In this document: positions 22,139-32,109 of the stretch, piece after piece | Numbering within the stretch: the stretch's first letter is position 1 | Layout of the letters: each line of letters begins with the position of its first letter | DNA from: Amborella trichopoda | Lineage: Eukaryota; Streptophyta; Magnoliopsida; Amborellales; Amborellaceae | Reading direction: 5' to 3' | Length of the DNA: 64,000 nucleotides | NCBI RefSeq assembly: GCF_000471905.2 | Contig: NW_006495778.1 | Location: 2,873,706 to 2,937,705, forward strand | The notes under the pieces: generated by a model | The model's database searches: none | What the model was told of the DNA's origin: nothing | The model's input: only the letters and a program-made list of their open reading frames with translations | Program-made: the position numbers and the translations under genes

Positions 22139-25100
22139 CATCAGCAAAAGGGAAGGCGACTGCAGCAAAAGGTGTGTATCCTTGGCTCTTGGTTTTCGAA
22201 TGAATTTAGATTTCCAATTTTACTGAATTTTAACGTTCTTTATCAATTTGAAAATCTAGTTGTGGGCATTCTTGTTTTGTTATGTTTTGATGGCTGTTTG
22301 TAGATGCAAATGTAGGGAAAGAAAATTGGGACAAGGCAGGAAAAGCGGGTGAGGGCAGTTTGTCACGAGAAGGAAAGAAAAGTGCACCAGTTGTGGAACT
22401 AAACATTGAGCAAGGTTTTTGTCTCTTTTAATTGTCATCAACTTCTCTTTATCATTTTTTTTTCTCGTCTCTGTTGATTCATACCATGGCCCCATGATCT
22501 CCAAACGTTTGCTTTTGAAATTCTTCTTTGATTTTTTATTTCCTTTACGTGAAATGATGTCATTGATTATAGAGAATAAAGTGTGGTAAATGAGATCAAT
22601 ATGGGTTTCCGTGAGAAATGGATGTGACAAAGGGTTTCTTAGGAGGCGAGTTTGTTGAAAATGAAGTTATAGGAGCAAAAGTTATTTGGAAACTAAGAAA
22701 TGAAACGATATGGATGCCTAGTAGATGCAATTTGCCATGATCAATATGCTTTAATTCGGGTAGTTTGGACTTGTATAGTTAGGGGAAATTTATACTATTA
22801 TCTCTTATAATTGGCAAATTCCCTTGATTAAGAACTTTAAGTACTTTATTTTTTTATTTTTTTTTCCTTTTTCACTTTTTTCTTGTGCTTGAGAGATCAG
22901 TTTGGGGCTTGAATGCGGAACTGATTTTTTGTGACCAAGCCAGTTCGGAAATTGAATTTCGGAACTGGTCCTTCAGGTTAAAATGAATTATGACTGAAAA
23001 AGTGGCAAGTTCCAAACTGCCCTTTTTGCAGCTCCACAATAGAGCAATACACTATGCTCCAGCAGGAGCACATTTTATGCTTAGCCCTTTGAATAAAGTA
23101 CATTTTTAAGTGAAGAATTTAAAATTTGTTATTTGAAATAATCATTCAGTGATTCTAAAGAGGATCCTAAAGTTTTAGTTAAAAAAATATATTTTACCTG
23201 AGTGAGTAAGTGTAGTGTGTTGTTTTAGGAGCACCTGTAACAAAAAAAAAATATAGAAGGTGTTGCTTGTTAGATGATGTCATCTCGTTAAATGCAGCAA
23301 CCATTTTACACCTAAAAACTTTGTTGTTTACAGGTGCTTTCATAGTAGCACACTGTATACATATTTGATTGGGTAAACTTTACTTTTTTAATTTAAAAAT
23401 TTTGGACCACACTTTAGAATCACCCAATCATCGTTCCCGTCCAATAATTGTTCTCGAAGTTCTTCGTTTCTGTGTAGAAGCAAACTCTCCATATTTATGA
23501 CCAACCTTTCCTTTAGTGATCTTAAAACGAACATGACTTTTTCCATTGTAAATTCGTACGGAGTCAACGAATTCCGGCTGAATAGAAGATCTATGTGACC
23601 AAATTCTCTTGAATCTTTTTTGAGAAGAAAATTTTAAAGTTTTGATAAAAATATATTTTATTTGAGGGATTGAGTGTATAATGTGCCCCGACCGGAGCAC
23701 TTTATACATTTTGTTTGGCAGGAATATACCAAGGGTGCCGAACTACACTTTTTATTTTTCTTTTTTTTTCTAGCATGTAGCACTAGTTGGGAACTTTGGA
23801 ACTTCAGGTTTTGAACCATCCTAGTTATGCAAACATTAGTATAGAACTTCAAGTTCCTAACCAGCTCTCAGACATAAAAAAGGAAGACGTCAATTTCTGA
23901 ACTATGGGTATTTTGGGAAAATAAAATAAAAAAACAAAAAAGGGTGTTAGGAACCTAACCAATATGCCGAAAACCCTTGGGCGATGGAAACGTGAAAAGT
24001 TAGGCCCTTAACCCACCTAGGATCGTTACATACCACCACGCTCTGCAGTCGACGTCCTCGGCGGCTATTAGTCTAGGGTGGCTTTCACACTATGGCCAGT
24101 CGACATCCTTGGCGGCTATCACTCTTTGGTGGCTCTCACTCTATGGCGGCTCTCACTCTGTTCAGGTAGCCCTTTCCACAGGTTGCTCTTTTCTAGGATT
24201 TGAACCTGGGTCGCAGTGGTTGCCCTGATACCAAATGTTCGTTACCTAACCAATACGTCCCAAACCCTTGGGTGATGGAAACTCAGAAAGTTAGATTCTT
24301 AACCCACCTAGGATCGTTACAAAGGGACATGGGTGTAAAATATGAAAAAAATGGGGACACTTTTAATTCCTCAGATTATAGAGGATATTAGTGTAAATTT
24401 CCTATATAAATAGAGAAGAGTTTCAGTGGATACGACGCCTGATATCGTGGCTCCAATGACTGCCAACCTTATTTTTTCAACCATGTAACCCATATACTTC
24501 AAGCCTCAAGTCAACCCTGCTATGGGCTTTTTCCTATACATTGAAATTCCCAAATCTTCATGGAGGACTTTTGATTCTCTCTTATTAGACTCTCCGTCAG
24601 GAATAAAAAGATTCTCTCTTTTTGAAATTGTAACTTATTGTGGTTTCTATGTATGTTTATTGCAGAACTTCCAAGTGACTCAAGATGTCTGATGGACTGT
24701 AAGGCAGCCATTATGTTAGAGAGAATTGAAGAGCAGCTGCGGACATTATCTAAACCAGCAATCAAAATTCCTCGGTAAGACAACTTACAATTAGTGTGCT
24801 TATTTCAGTTTGTTATAATAGAAAATTCCCTTTATAATTTCAAGCAAACGCTAGTGCATGTTTGATGCTGAATGTTTGTAAGAAGCTTGTTTGTTTTAGA
24901 TCTTTCAACCTAGGATTGAAGTATGCAAAGAGCTGCACCTATTATAAGAAACCTGAGTCTGTGAAACAAGTCTGAGAGTATCCTTACTTCTGATAAAGTT
25001 TCTGTTGGTTGTATATTAGTTTAGTATACTTGCATGGCTTGGCTTGGCATTTTATATGGCTTGTAGTCAACCATATTTTTTCTTACTTCTATCATCTAAG

Positions 25101-28100
25101 TTAGATATCAATTGATGTGAATGTTAAAACTCTTTTTTTTTTTAAATGATTTATTATTGCCAAATCCAGTAATTTGAATCAATAGTGCTTTATATGCTGG
25201 TTACTGACCTTCTCAAGACTGCGTTTCTGGATTATTCTTAGTCTTCATTGTTCATGATACATCTGGTGCTGTATTCTATTCTAAGTTTCTAATTGGACTC
25301 TTAACTTCAAGTTAGACATCTTGGAAGATACCAGCTCTCAGATGTTGAGGTATGAAAATCATGTGTGTTTGGAGTCAAGTTGGAGCTTAAGTTAATTCTT
25401 TTAGATACAATATTTTTTAACTCATACTCTTTACTGCAGTCATGTTTGATTGCTAATGCTCACCCAGAAACAGTTGAAGAAGTGTACTCTTTCGTGCGAT
25501 CCTTTAAGGTGAATCTAGTACATTTCGAACTTTCTTTTTATAGTCTGATTGGTAGAATACTGCTTTTCTAGATTGAACCATGGTTGAGGCATCCCATTAT
25601 GTCTATTTTAATGGCTTGTTGCCTTCTTGATACATTTGCAACTTAGTTACTGGGTTTGCCCAACTTGGTGGTGATCCTACCAAGCAGCAATCACATATTC
25701 TCAGAGTGGGATTGTAGGTGGATCCTGCCTCATATTGGGGGAACATGATTCCAATCCCTTAGAGTTCGGTCAATAGAATCGCTAGGTAAAAACGTCTTAA
25801 ATGCATGTCCGTCAAAAAAAGCTAAGTAATAATAAAGTTCCAAAATCATGTCCTGTATAGTTTTCCAAAGGGAAAAGCTTAATGACAATTATCACCGACG
25901 ATAGCTGGATTTATCATGAGAAATCAAGGGCCAATAATATCTCCAATTTTATCTTGATAAAAAATGGTATACAATAACAATAGATAGCATTTCAAAAATT
26001 AAGTTTTGAAAAAACTGAACTAAAAAATAGCTAATTTACTTGGTTGTATATCATATTGCTAAAAGGTATCTCAGAAGGGTGTGGTTTGTATAGGGCCTAG
26101 GCCTTAAACAATCAAAGTAAGGTGCACCTGCTAATAATGTCGAAAGATGTTTCAATACTAGAAATCTTTACGATGGCTTGAAAATTTATATTCATCTCTA
26201 ATTAAGAAATTTAAAGCTTAAAAAATAGTGCAAATCGAGCATATCTATGAAAATTTGAAAATATTGAAAATTGACGGTCCGGAAAAAGTACTACGAGATA
26301 CACGATTTTCAAGACTTGAAATCCATTTTTATCACGTCTATACATCTTAAGGTCGAGATGATCGATTTGAGAATTTTTGGGCATCGAAACATCCTCTTCT
26401 ACTGAATATGTAATGTGCACCTTAATTTGATTGTTTAGGGCCTCACCCTTATATAAGTTTTTTCCATTTCTAAATCCTATATTTTATCATTTTTTGAAGA
26501 CTAAATTTTTGGAAGAAGCTTAAGGATATCTCAGAATTTTGAAATTTGAAAAGTAATCATACCTAAGAACACGTGTGAAAGTCTTATATAATATTTTTTT
26601 ATAGGGAAGGTATACTTCCATCATCATCATCAAAAGCCTTTTCCCAACTATTTGGGGTTGGTTGGAAGGTATACTTCCATAAGAAATAATAGTATGATAT
26701 TTCAATATATTGAATTTCCAATAAAATTTCAATAAATACCCGACAATAAGACCAAACTGATAATATCCCAATAAAAGTTTTCAATGATATTATCACAATA
26801 GCAATAATTTCCACAACGGTGAAAAGAGATTCTTTAAACCATATCTAGCCCCCCAAAAAAAAAAGAAAAAAGAAAAATAAAGTCTTATATGCATGTCAAT
26901 CAAAGAAAAAAGAAATATTGATGCAAATCCATGTATGTTATATTTAAATAAACAAAGAAAGTTCTAAATATAATGGTTTCAAAATCACATTTAAAGAAGG
27001 ATGGTGGGTCCAAGGTTAGCAGATTTGGATGAATTTTAATGTCTCTCTTATATTTCTCTGTATCTTTACGTATATATTTATTGATTATTCTATATTGACC
27101 TATGCTTTAGGGCATGTTTGGGTTGCCACTTCAGACCATTTTTAGAGGTTCAACCCATGGTTAAAATAAAGAGGTGGTTAACAATCTATGGCATGTGTGA
27201 ATACCCAATGTCACATGACAATCATGTGGTTAGAGGGCCAAACCATGGATTGAAAAAAAGATCGAGCCCTCTTCTTTTTTTCATCCACAAAATGCGCACA
27301 GTTTGGTGGTGGCTCTCTTTCTGTTCAGTTTCAAACTCTCTTATCTCTCTAAGAACTCTCTCTCTCTAACCCAACTCTCTCTCTGTCCCACAGCTCTTTC
27401 ACTCTCTCTCCAATTCAGAGCCCTCTATCTCAGTCTCGCTCTAACCCACGGCTCTCTGCAGCCAATGCGCTCCTATCTCAAGGGCTCTTTCTTAATGGCG
27501 ATTTGGAAACCACAAAATGCCCTTGACCCTACAATTTGAACCTCTTTCACGAATCCCATTGTTGAAGGTCTCAAGATAGATTGAACTCTTCAGCTGTCCT
27601 AAAACAAGCCCTTGCTTTCTTATACTTCTCCCAAATTTGGGTGTATTTTATGGGGAACATGCAAAATCGATCAGGAACAGGAGTGGGTTCTTCTAGTGAT
27701 GTAGGCATGGTGCTTTTGTGGACAAATTTAACAGAGTTTTTTGCAAGGTCTTGGGTTGGGTTTAGAGAGAGGCTGCCAGCTTGGAAAAGACAATTCGGTG
27801 GTGGACTTGCATGGTCTTTACTTTTTCTCTTAGGAAATATGAAATTATTTATAGGAGATAGCAATTGATTTGGCCCAAATTACTGCAGAAATAATTTAAA
27901 AGTTTGGGCAATTACATTTTGGTTTTAAAAGAAGTGTATTATTCCATATGGCCCTTGTGTTTTCCGAGAAGATAACATTTCCGAAGTTCAAACTAGAATG
28001 CAGTTGACAGTGAAGTTACAAAATTTGTGATAGTTTACGGAGGCGAGTAACAATAGCACTGGGGAACATGAGATGAAAATACTCTAAGGCGGACTCTGAA

Positions 28101-28637
28101 TAGTGGAGAATTTAGGCAAGCTGTACTGGTTTTCTGTACTCTTTAGTGGAGGGGATGCATTGCAATAACTTGACTGATTTTGAATTGTGCCTGTGACCCT
28201 GTCTCAAAAAATCAACCCTGCATAACTGTGATTTGTGAAATGTAAAATCTTATCTTTGAAATCAGAAAAGTTAATGGTGTATGGTTTAGATGTTTTTCTT
28301 GAAATATTTAAAGTACTCCTTTTGCCAGGTATAGCTCAGAACCAGAGTAAGTCCTGAGCCAAGGATAGTCGTTAAACTTTTTTATTTGCCAAATATTAAG
28401 TTAAACAACCATTCCCTGATTATATTCAACGTATTTATTTTTCTCCATGTCAATCTTTTGCAACAAAACTGAACTCACCACTTTCTTATGTGAATCTTCT
28501 TTTCTGTTTTTCTTGAATCATATTTTTTAAATTGTTAACAGGCAAAGAAACATGTGAGTCATGGATCAGTCAGTAAAATGTTGTCTGACCTTGCAGAGAT
28601 GGAAAGTTCCCAACGTGGCTCCCTTCAAGATCCCTGA
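22139..28637 (+). CDS. NRPD4: RPB4-family RNA polymerase subunit, best matched to Pol IV/V subunit 4; first exon not found
   Basis: NRPD4/NRPE4 pairs with subunit 7 as the stalk of Pol IV and Pol V in RNA-directed DNA methylation; it acts in the nucleus. Exons: 22139-22171, 22304-22414, 24666-24774, 24900-24970, 25312-25349, 25440-25508 and 28542-28637 (stop TGA 28635-28637). All flanks are AG/GT except the donor after 24970, which is TC. Phases agree across all joins if 24970 is used. The product has a Lys/Gly-rich start (GKATAAKDANVGKENWDKAG), then the RPB4 core: SRCLMDCKAAIMLERIEEQ, KSCTYYKKPESVKQ, LIANAHPETVEEV and a C-terminal KMLSDLAEME. The basic N-terminus and core favour NRPD4/NRPE4 over Pol II NRPB4, but an NRPB4-like origin is not excluded. 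The start codon lies upstream of 22139, perhaps in the gap. Confidence 0.75.
23047..23240. mobile_element. MITE family B, empty copy
   Basis: About 195 bp in intron 2 of the visible RPB4-like gene. The left end ATGCTCCAGCAGGAGCACA and the right end reversed, GGTGCTCCTAAAACAACACA, are followed on both sides by an AT-rich arm ending near AAAGTACATTTTT / AAAATATATTTTTT. It contains no gene. It is the short relative of the element at 23329-23708. Confidence 0.6.
23329..23708. mobile_element. MITE family B copy carrying a captured mitochondrial rps19 fragment
   Basis: The left end CAGGTGCTTTCATAGTAGCA and the right end reversed, AAAGTGCTCCGGTCGGGGCA, plus an AT-rich arm on each side, match the ends of the 23047-23240 copy 90 bp away. 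It is about 185 bp longer, and the extra length is the rps19 fragment (23428-23617). The two copies share a central TTTAGAATCAC segment, which lies next to the inserted gene piece. The target duplication was not resolved. Confidence 0.6.
23428..23617 (-). pseudogene. rps19: mitochondrial ribosomal protein S19 gene fragment (rps19), nuclear copy
   Basis: Minus-strand translation gives KRIWSHRSSI, PEFVDSVRIYNGK, KGKVGHKYGEFA and QKRRTSRT, the diagnostic C-terminal two thirds of plant mitochondrial RPS19. The residue-by-residue match to the plant mitochondrial form is strong, including the IYNGK and GKVGHK.GEFA blocks. A stop follows at 23428-23430. The N-terminal 25 or so residues are replaced by TIR-arm sequence, so no targeting peptide or complete protein is present. 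It lies antisense in an intron of the RPB4-like gene. It may derive from mitochondrial DNA directly or from a transferred nuclear gene. A working gene is unlikely, but the frame is still open. Confidence 0.85.
23945..24321 (-). mobile_element. TRIM (terminal-repeat retrotransposon in miniature), 377 bp, complete
   Basis: Two 86-bp direct repeats, 23945-24030 and 24236-24321, both begin TG and end CA. A perfect 5-bp target duplication AAGGG lies at 23940-23944 and 24322-24326. On the minus strand the primer site TGGTATCAGGGC (24222-24233) lies 2 bp inside the right repeat and matches the tRNA-iMet primer at 11 of 12 positions. There is no coding capacity, as expected for a TRIM. The repeats differ at about 15 of 86 positions by eye, so the insertion is old. 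The 205-bp interior contains a GGCGGCTAT/GGTGGCTCTCACTCT short-period repeat. Confidence 0.92.
25510..26077 (+). other. intron sequence of the RPB4-like gene, no separate feature
   Basis: The start of the 3-kb last intron. No repeat could be bounded here. A phrase near 25790-25815 (ATGCATGTCCGTCAAAAAAA) resembles 26890-26908, suggesting a small dispersed repeat. Confidence 0.4.
26078..26468 (+). mobile_element. MITE family A, reference copy, in the RPB4-like gene's last intron
   Basis: About 390 bp. The left end is GTTTGTATAGGGCCTAGGCC and the right end reversed AACTTATATAAGGGTGAGGC, continuing on both sides into TAAACAATCAAA. It has no gene. Constant internal landmarks are ATTGACGGTCC and GGTCGAGATGATCGATTTGA. 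Twelve copies or parts occur in this window, more than any other family. The superfamily is undecided because target duplications fall in AT-rich DNA. Confidence 0.85.
26622..26663 (-). mobile_element. 42-bp RTE-type LINE tail with perfect 17-bp target duplication
   Basis: The insert begins CATCATCATCAAAAGCC and runs to the CCCAACTATTTGGGGTTGG segment. Its reverse complement is the 3' tail seen at about 61960-61990. The duplication GGAAGGTATACTTCCAT is identical at 26605-26621 and 26664-26680. It represents target-primed insertion that stopped after copying only the tail. Confidence 0.9.
27110..28541 (+). other. intron remainder, with a pyrimidine-rich tract at 27310-27430
   Basis: It starts with GGGCATGTTTGGGTTGCCAC, which resembles a hAT/Harbinger-like terminus, but the partner end was not found. 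The CT-rich stretch creates overlapping open frames on both strands that are not believable as genes. The rest is unremarkable intron ending in AACAG before the last exon. Confidence 0.4.
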
Positions 28638-28882
28638 TAAAATAAAATCTTCCCATTTGTTATGGTTTAAAAGTTCTCTGCTATGTGGTGATGCTTGTCT
28701 GACTGGCCTCAGTTGGAAATATGGTGTATATTTACATTTAGCAGGATTCATCTGTTTTCCAACAAGGTTTATTGCTTTCTTCATTTTCACTTAGGGAGAC
28801 TTGCACACCATGTCCGCATTATGCTGTGATTTTATGTTATTGCAAAAACCTAGTTGTTAGATGATGTTTTTTAGGTCTTGGA

Positions 28883-30259
28883 CGGTGTTTTAAAATGCGG
28901 CTGCATCGCTGCATATGCGTCCGCATCAAGCACTATGCGCTGCCCAGCACATTGCATATGCCTGCATATGTGGTATGGAGAGATGTGCACATATCTCCAC
29001 ATTGAGCACATCAGGCCGCATAATCTGTCCGCTATTTTTTTAGAAACTGAACCCCTCAGGTAATAAGGTCATTTTGACCTTCAAAAATGGGGGAAAATCA
29101 TTTTGTAGCCACATCCGTGGCTTTTATTGGATCCAATGTTGTCAGATTCGCTTCAGATCTTTCTTCGGTTTGGTTAAAAAATGAAGCAATTCGGTGCTTT
29201 GGCCAATTCGGAGGAAGACTTCGAATTTTTTTAAATTTAATATAAATATAAACTAAATATACATTTATATATACAAACACATTAAAATAATAAGGAAAAT
29301 CAAAATAAAAAAATCAAAAACTAAAAAAAAATAAAGATACTAAATAGATTCAATTTATTTTATGTTGTGAGGATGTACATGACGAAGAGGTGGCTGCGTA
29401 AAAAATTATTTTCTTTTAATAAAAGTAAAAGAGGACAGTAGTGGAATTTTCTAAAGACGAGAGATGGGGCAAGGTGCTATTTGGAATGACAAATTGAGAG
29501 GGATGGGGCCACGTGGGGCAAGGTGGTACTTGGTGTACGTTGTAACACGCGCCTCATGTAGTTGGATTCAAGTAGATAGACCCCGCAATTTCATTTTGAA
29601 TATGGCGAAATATCGTATGAAACTTTGAAATTATAGCTGCTATTCGCTTCGCTTCACTTCGGAGGTTGGAGGAAATCCGAAGACTTCGGTTGCTTCATCT
29701 GACGCGAAGCGAATATAACAACACTGATTGGATCGATTGAATCAAAAAAAATATAATGGGCAGAAATTTTATTTGTTGAAGCTCTTCGATTTGTGTATTT
29801 GTTGATGCTTGGTTGTTGTTTTGTATCTTTTGGGTGTTGACTTGATGCTTGGTTCTTCAATTTTATTTGATGATTGTATTGACTCTTCTTGAGCTTGACT
29901 TTTAAACTATTTAATCTTCATGGACTTTTAGTTTGTAGTATTTTGTAATTTTAAAGTTTGTGGTTGCAGATTTGTGCTTATGGTAGTTGACTGTTGAATG
30001 TTTTATGAAGCTAGTTTCAAGTTTCTAGTTTCTATCAGAGGATAGTGGATACAGAATCTCCGACTGCAGATGCTTTTGGAGTTAATGAATAAACGAAGTA
30101 CTTATTATCGCATATAACACCACCCTATTTTTTCTATGCATTAACCTATATTTTTAGATTTGTTTTTTATATTTATTGACCACATCACGATGATGCTTCC
30201 GTCTCCAGACCGCATTGGCCCCCAGCACTTTTGGCCGCATTTCGCATTTTAAAACATTG
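28883..30259. mobile_element. hAT-like non-autonomous element (outer), interrupted by a second one
   Basis: Ends CGGTGTTTTAAAATGCGG and, reversed, CAATGTTTTAAAATGCG. An 8-bp target duplication flanks it: GTCTTGGA at 28875-28882 and GTATTGGA at 30260-30267 (one mismatch). Eight-base duplications and CA.TG-like ends fit hAT. No transposase is present. Net of the nested insert it is about 780 bp. It starts about 245 bp past the RPB4-like stop codon, in or just beyond the 3' UTR. Confidence 0.8.
29134..29726. mobile_element. hAT-like non-autonomous element (inner), 593 bp
   Basis: Ends CAATGTTGTCAGATTCGC and, reversed, CAGTGTTGTTATATTCGC, flanked by a perfect 8-bp duplication ATTGGATC (29126-29133 and 29727-29734). 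A GCTTCGCTTC-rich right part pairs with the left arm. No coding content. It is nested in the 28883-30259 element. Confidence 0.9.
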
Positions 30260-30267
30260 GTATTGGA

Positions 30268-30608
30268 CTCTGTTTTGGGCCTCTTTTCCGGTGGATACAT
30301 AAATAATCTCTTGCTGTCAAAGGCTCAACTAGAAAACATAGTTCATATTTTTTTGATGCATTTTTTATATAGTTATGGTCTCTCCCTCCCTCCTATTGCA
30401 CATGTGCAGGTACTCATTTGGTATGAGTTTGCAATTCTGTTGTATGCCACCTGATAGTTGTGAACTTTTGATATCAGACTTGCAGCACCGAAGCTGACCA
30501 AAGATGGATCATGACTGAGATCGCATTAAGAAGGTTTTTTGGTATTGAAACTGCACATTTGTATATTTCATGTATAGCTTTCATATCCTGAACAGTGAAA
30601 GGGATGGT
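30268..30608. other. intergenic DNA, no gene seen
   Basis: A 79-codon open frame overlapping the transposon edge is not supported by any domain. Confidence 0.4.
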
Positions 30609-30784
30609 TTCTCTTAGTCTAAACTCTAAACCCATACCATCCCAATGGACGGTCCAGATCAGGTTTTGTTGTGTGTAAGACTGGGACCATTTAGATTTCT
30701 CTTAGTCTAAACTCTAAACCCATACCATCTCAATGGACGGTCCAGATCAGGTTTTGTTGTGTGTAAGACCGGGACCATTTAGAT
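30609..30784. repeat. two tandem copies of an 88-bp unit
   Basis: The unit starts TTCTCTTAGTCTAAACTC and includes CAATGGACGGTCCAGATCAG. The two copies differ at about two positions, so the duplication is young relative to its surroundings. Confidence 0.9.
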
Positions 30785-30933
30785 CTTAAGCTTTATCAAA
30801 TAGCTGATGCTGATGGCAAGCATTGCCCCAACAGATGGCTGTTCCTTTATCCAGAGATATGTTGAATTGCTTGATGGATTCTTATTTTTTTTGTATTACA
30901 TACATCATTTGTGATATATGAGAACACAGGTGT

Positions 30934-31020
30934 TTATGCCTTAAATGGATGTGAGAGATCAACAGTACTATGTGAATATGCTTTAAATGGATGTGAGAGA
31001 TCAACAGTACTATGTGAATG
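30934..31020. repeat. two tandem copies of a 42-bp unit
   Basis: The unit contains TTAAATGGATGTGAGAGATC and AACAGTACTATGTGAA. The copies are nearly identical, and the period keeps an open frame of 67 codons that carries a repeated peptide (LNGCERSTVLCE). No protein family is recognised. Confidence 0.9.
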
Positions 31021-31182
31021 TTCATCAGTTAAGCACCACTGTCCATTTAGGGAAATGGAGTTGGATGATCTATTGTACCATAAATCATACACTATTGGTT
31101 TCCTTTTTCCTTGATCAGTAGATGCTTTTTCTGTTTCTTGAAAGGAATTGCTCTTCAATTAAGTAGAAGGGTTTGCTCTATG

Positions 31183-31890
31183 GGCCCTGTTTGGACCATT
31201 GTTACCGGGAGCGGGAGCTTCCGAGCGACGTCTCTGCCCAAAGCTCGGGGAGCGAGATCTGGTGGGTAAAAGTAGCGGATCATGATCCCGTATGAACAAG
31301 GAGCGCATTCCCAATACATCGGGATCGAGATCCCTATTTAACAGAACGCTTTCCATACCAATTGAGATTGTGTTCTCATATTCATTAGGATCGGGCTCCC
31401 ATTGACAACAGAGTCGTGCCCCCATCTAAGAATGACCGTGTTCCTATTTGGAAAAGATCGAGCTCCATTCAAAAAATGATCGTGATCTGTGTATGATTAG
31501 TCCATGTTCCCATGGTAGAATTCTACTTTTATAAAAATTTGGTTTAAAATATAATTATTTGTTTAAAAAATTAATTTTATTTAAGAAGTTTCTTTTAGAA
31601 TGTTTCGGGTAGGGATGGAGTTCCGAAAATGTAGGGATTGCGCGCCTAAAACTCAGGGAGCAGGGATCTAATTTATTCAGGAACGAGATCCTAAAATTTA
31701 AGGAAAACGTTCGTGTGGTATCGGGAGCAAGCTCCATTGTGAACGGGATCGAGAATCCTAAAAATAGGAGCGAGCTCTCAAAAAATAGGGAACGAGTTCA
31801 GATCGAGATCCCAGCTACGGAGCGCTGGAGCTGGGTTCCGGAGAGGGAGCGCCACCCTAGTTGAGTGTTCTTGGTAACTATGGTTTGGAC
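31183..31890. mobile_element. probable TIR element with GATC-rich internal repeats
   Basis: The left end GTTTGGACCATTGTTACC pairs imperfectly with the reversed right end GTCCAAACCATAGTTACC. Between them a motif like GGGATCGAGATCC or GAGCGAGATC recurs about eight times at uneven spacing. Its GC content is higher than its neighbours'. No transposase is seen and the target duplication was not established. Confidence 0.45.
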
Positions 31891-32109
31891 TTCTGAACAC
31901 GTCCAATGAAATGCGGGAAAATAACATTATTTTTAATCTCTCATATATCTTTTGGTGGTGTTTTGTTGTTAAGTGAGGGTCCTCTATTTCCAATATCTGT
32001 AAATCCATTTTTTCTCGTGTCCATGTATCTTGATGTTGACATGATCAATTTGAGGATATTTGGGTATCAAAATATCCTCTTCTAGTGAAATGTTTTAGGT
32101 ATACTCTAA

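Noticed and set aside
23428-23709. A functional nuclear rps19 gene
   Set aside because: The N-terminal residues of RPS19 are missing, the upstream frame is transposon-arm sequence, and no targeting peptide or host promoter is visible.
27571-27868. Overlapping 95- and 97-codon frames on opposite strands
   Set aside because: They lie within an intron of the RPB4-like gene, with no domain and no exon borders; mutual shadows.
28561-28794. 77-codon plus-strand frame
   Set aside because: It overlaps the last exon of the RPB4-like gene in another frame; the exon frame beginning at 28542 is the supported one.
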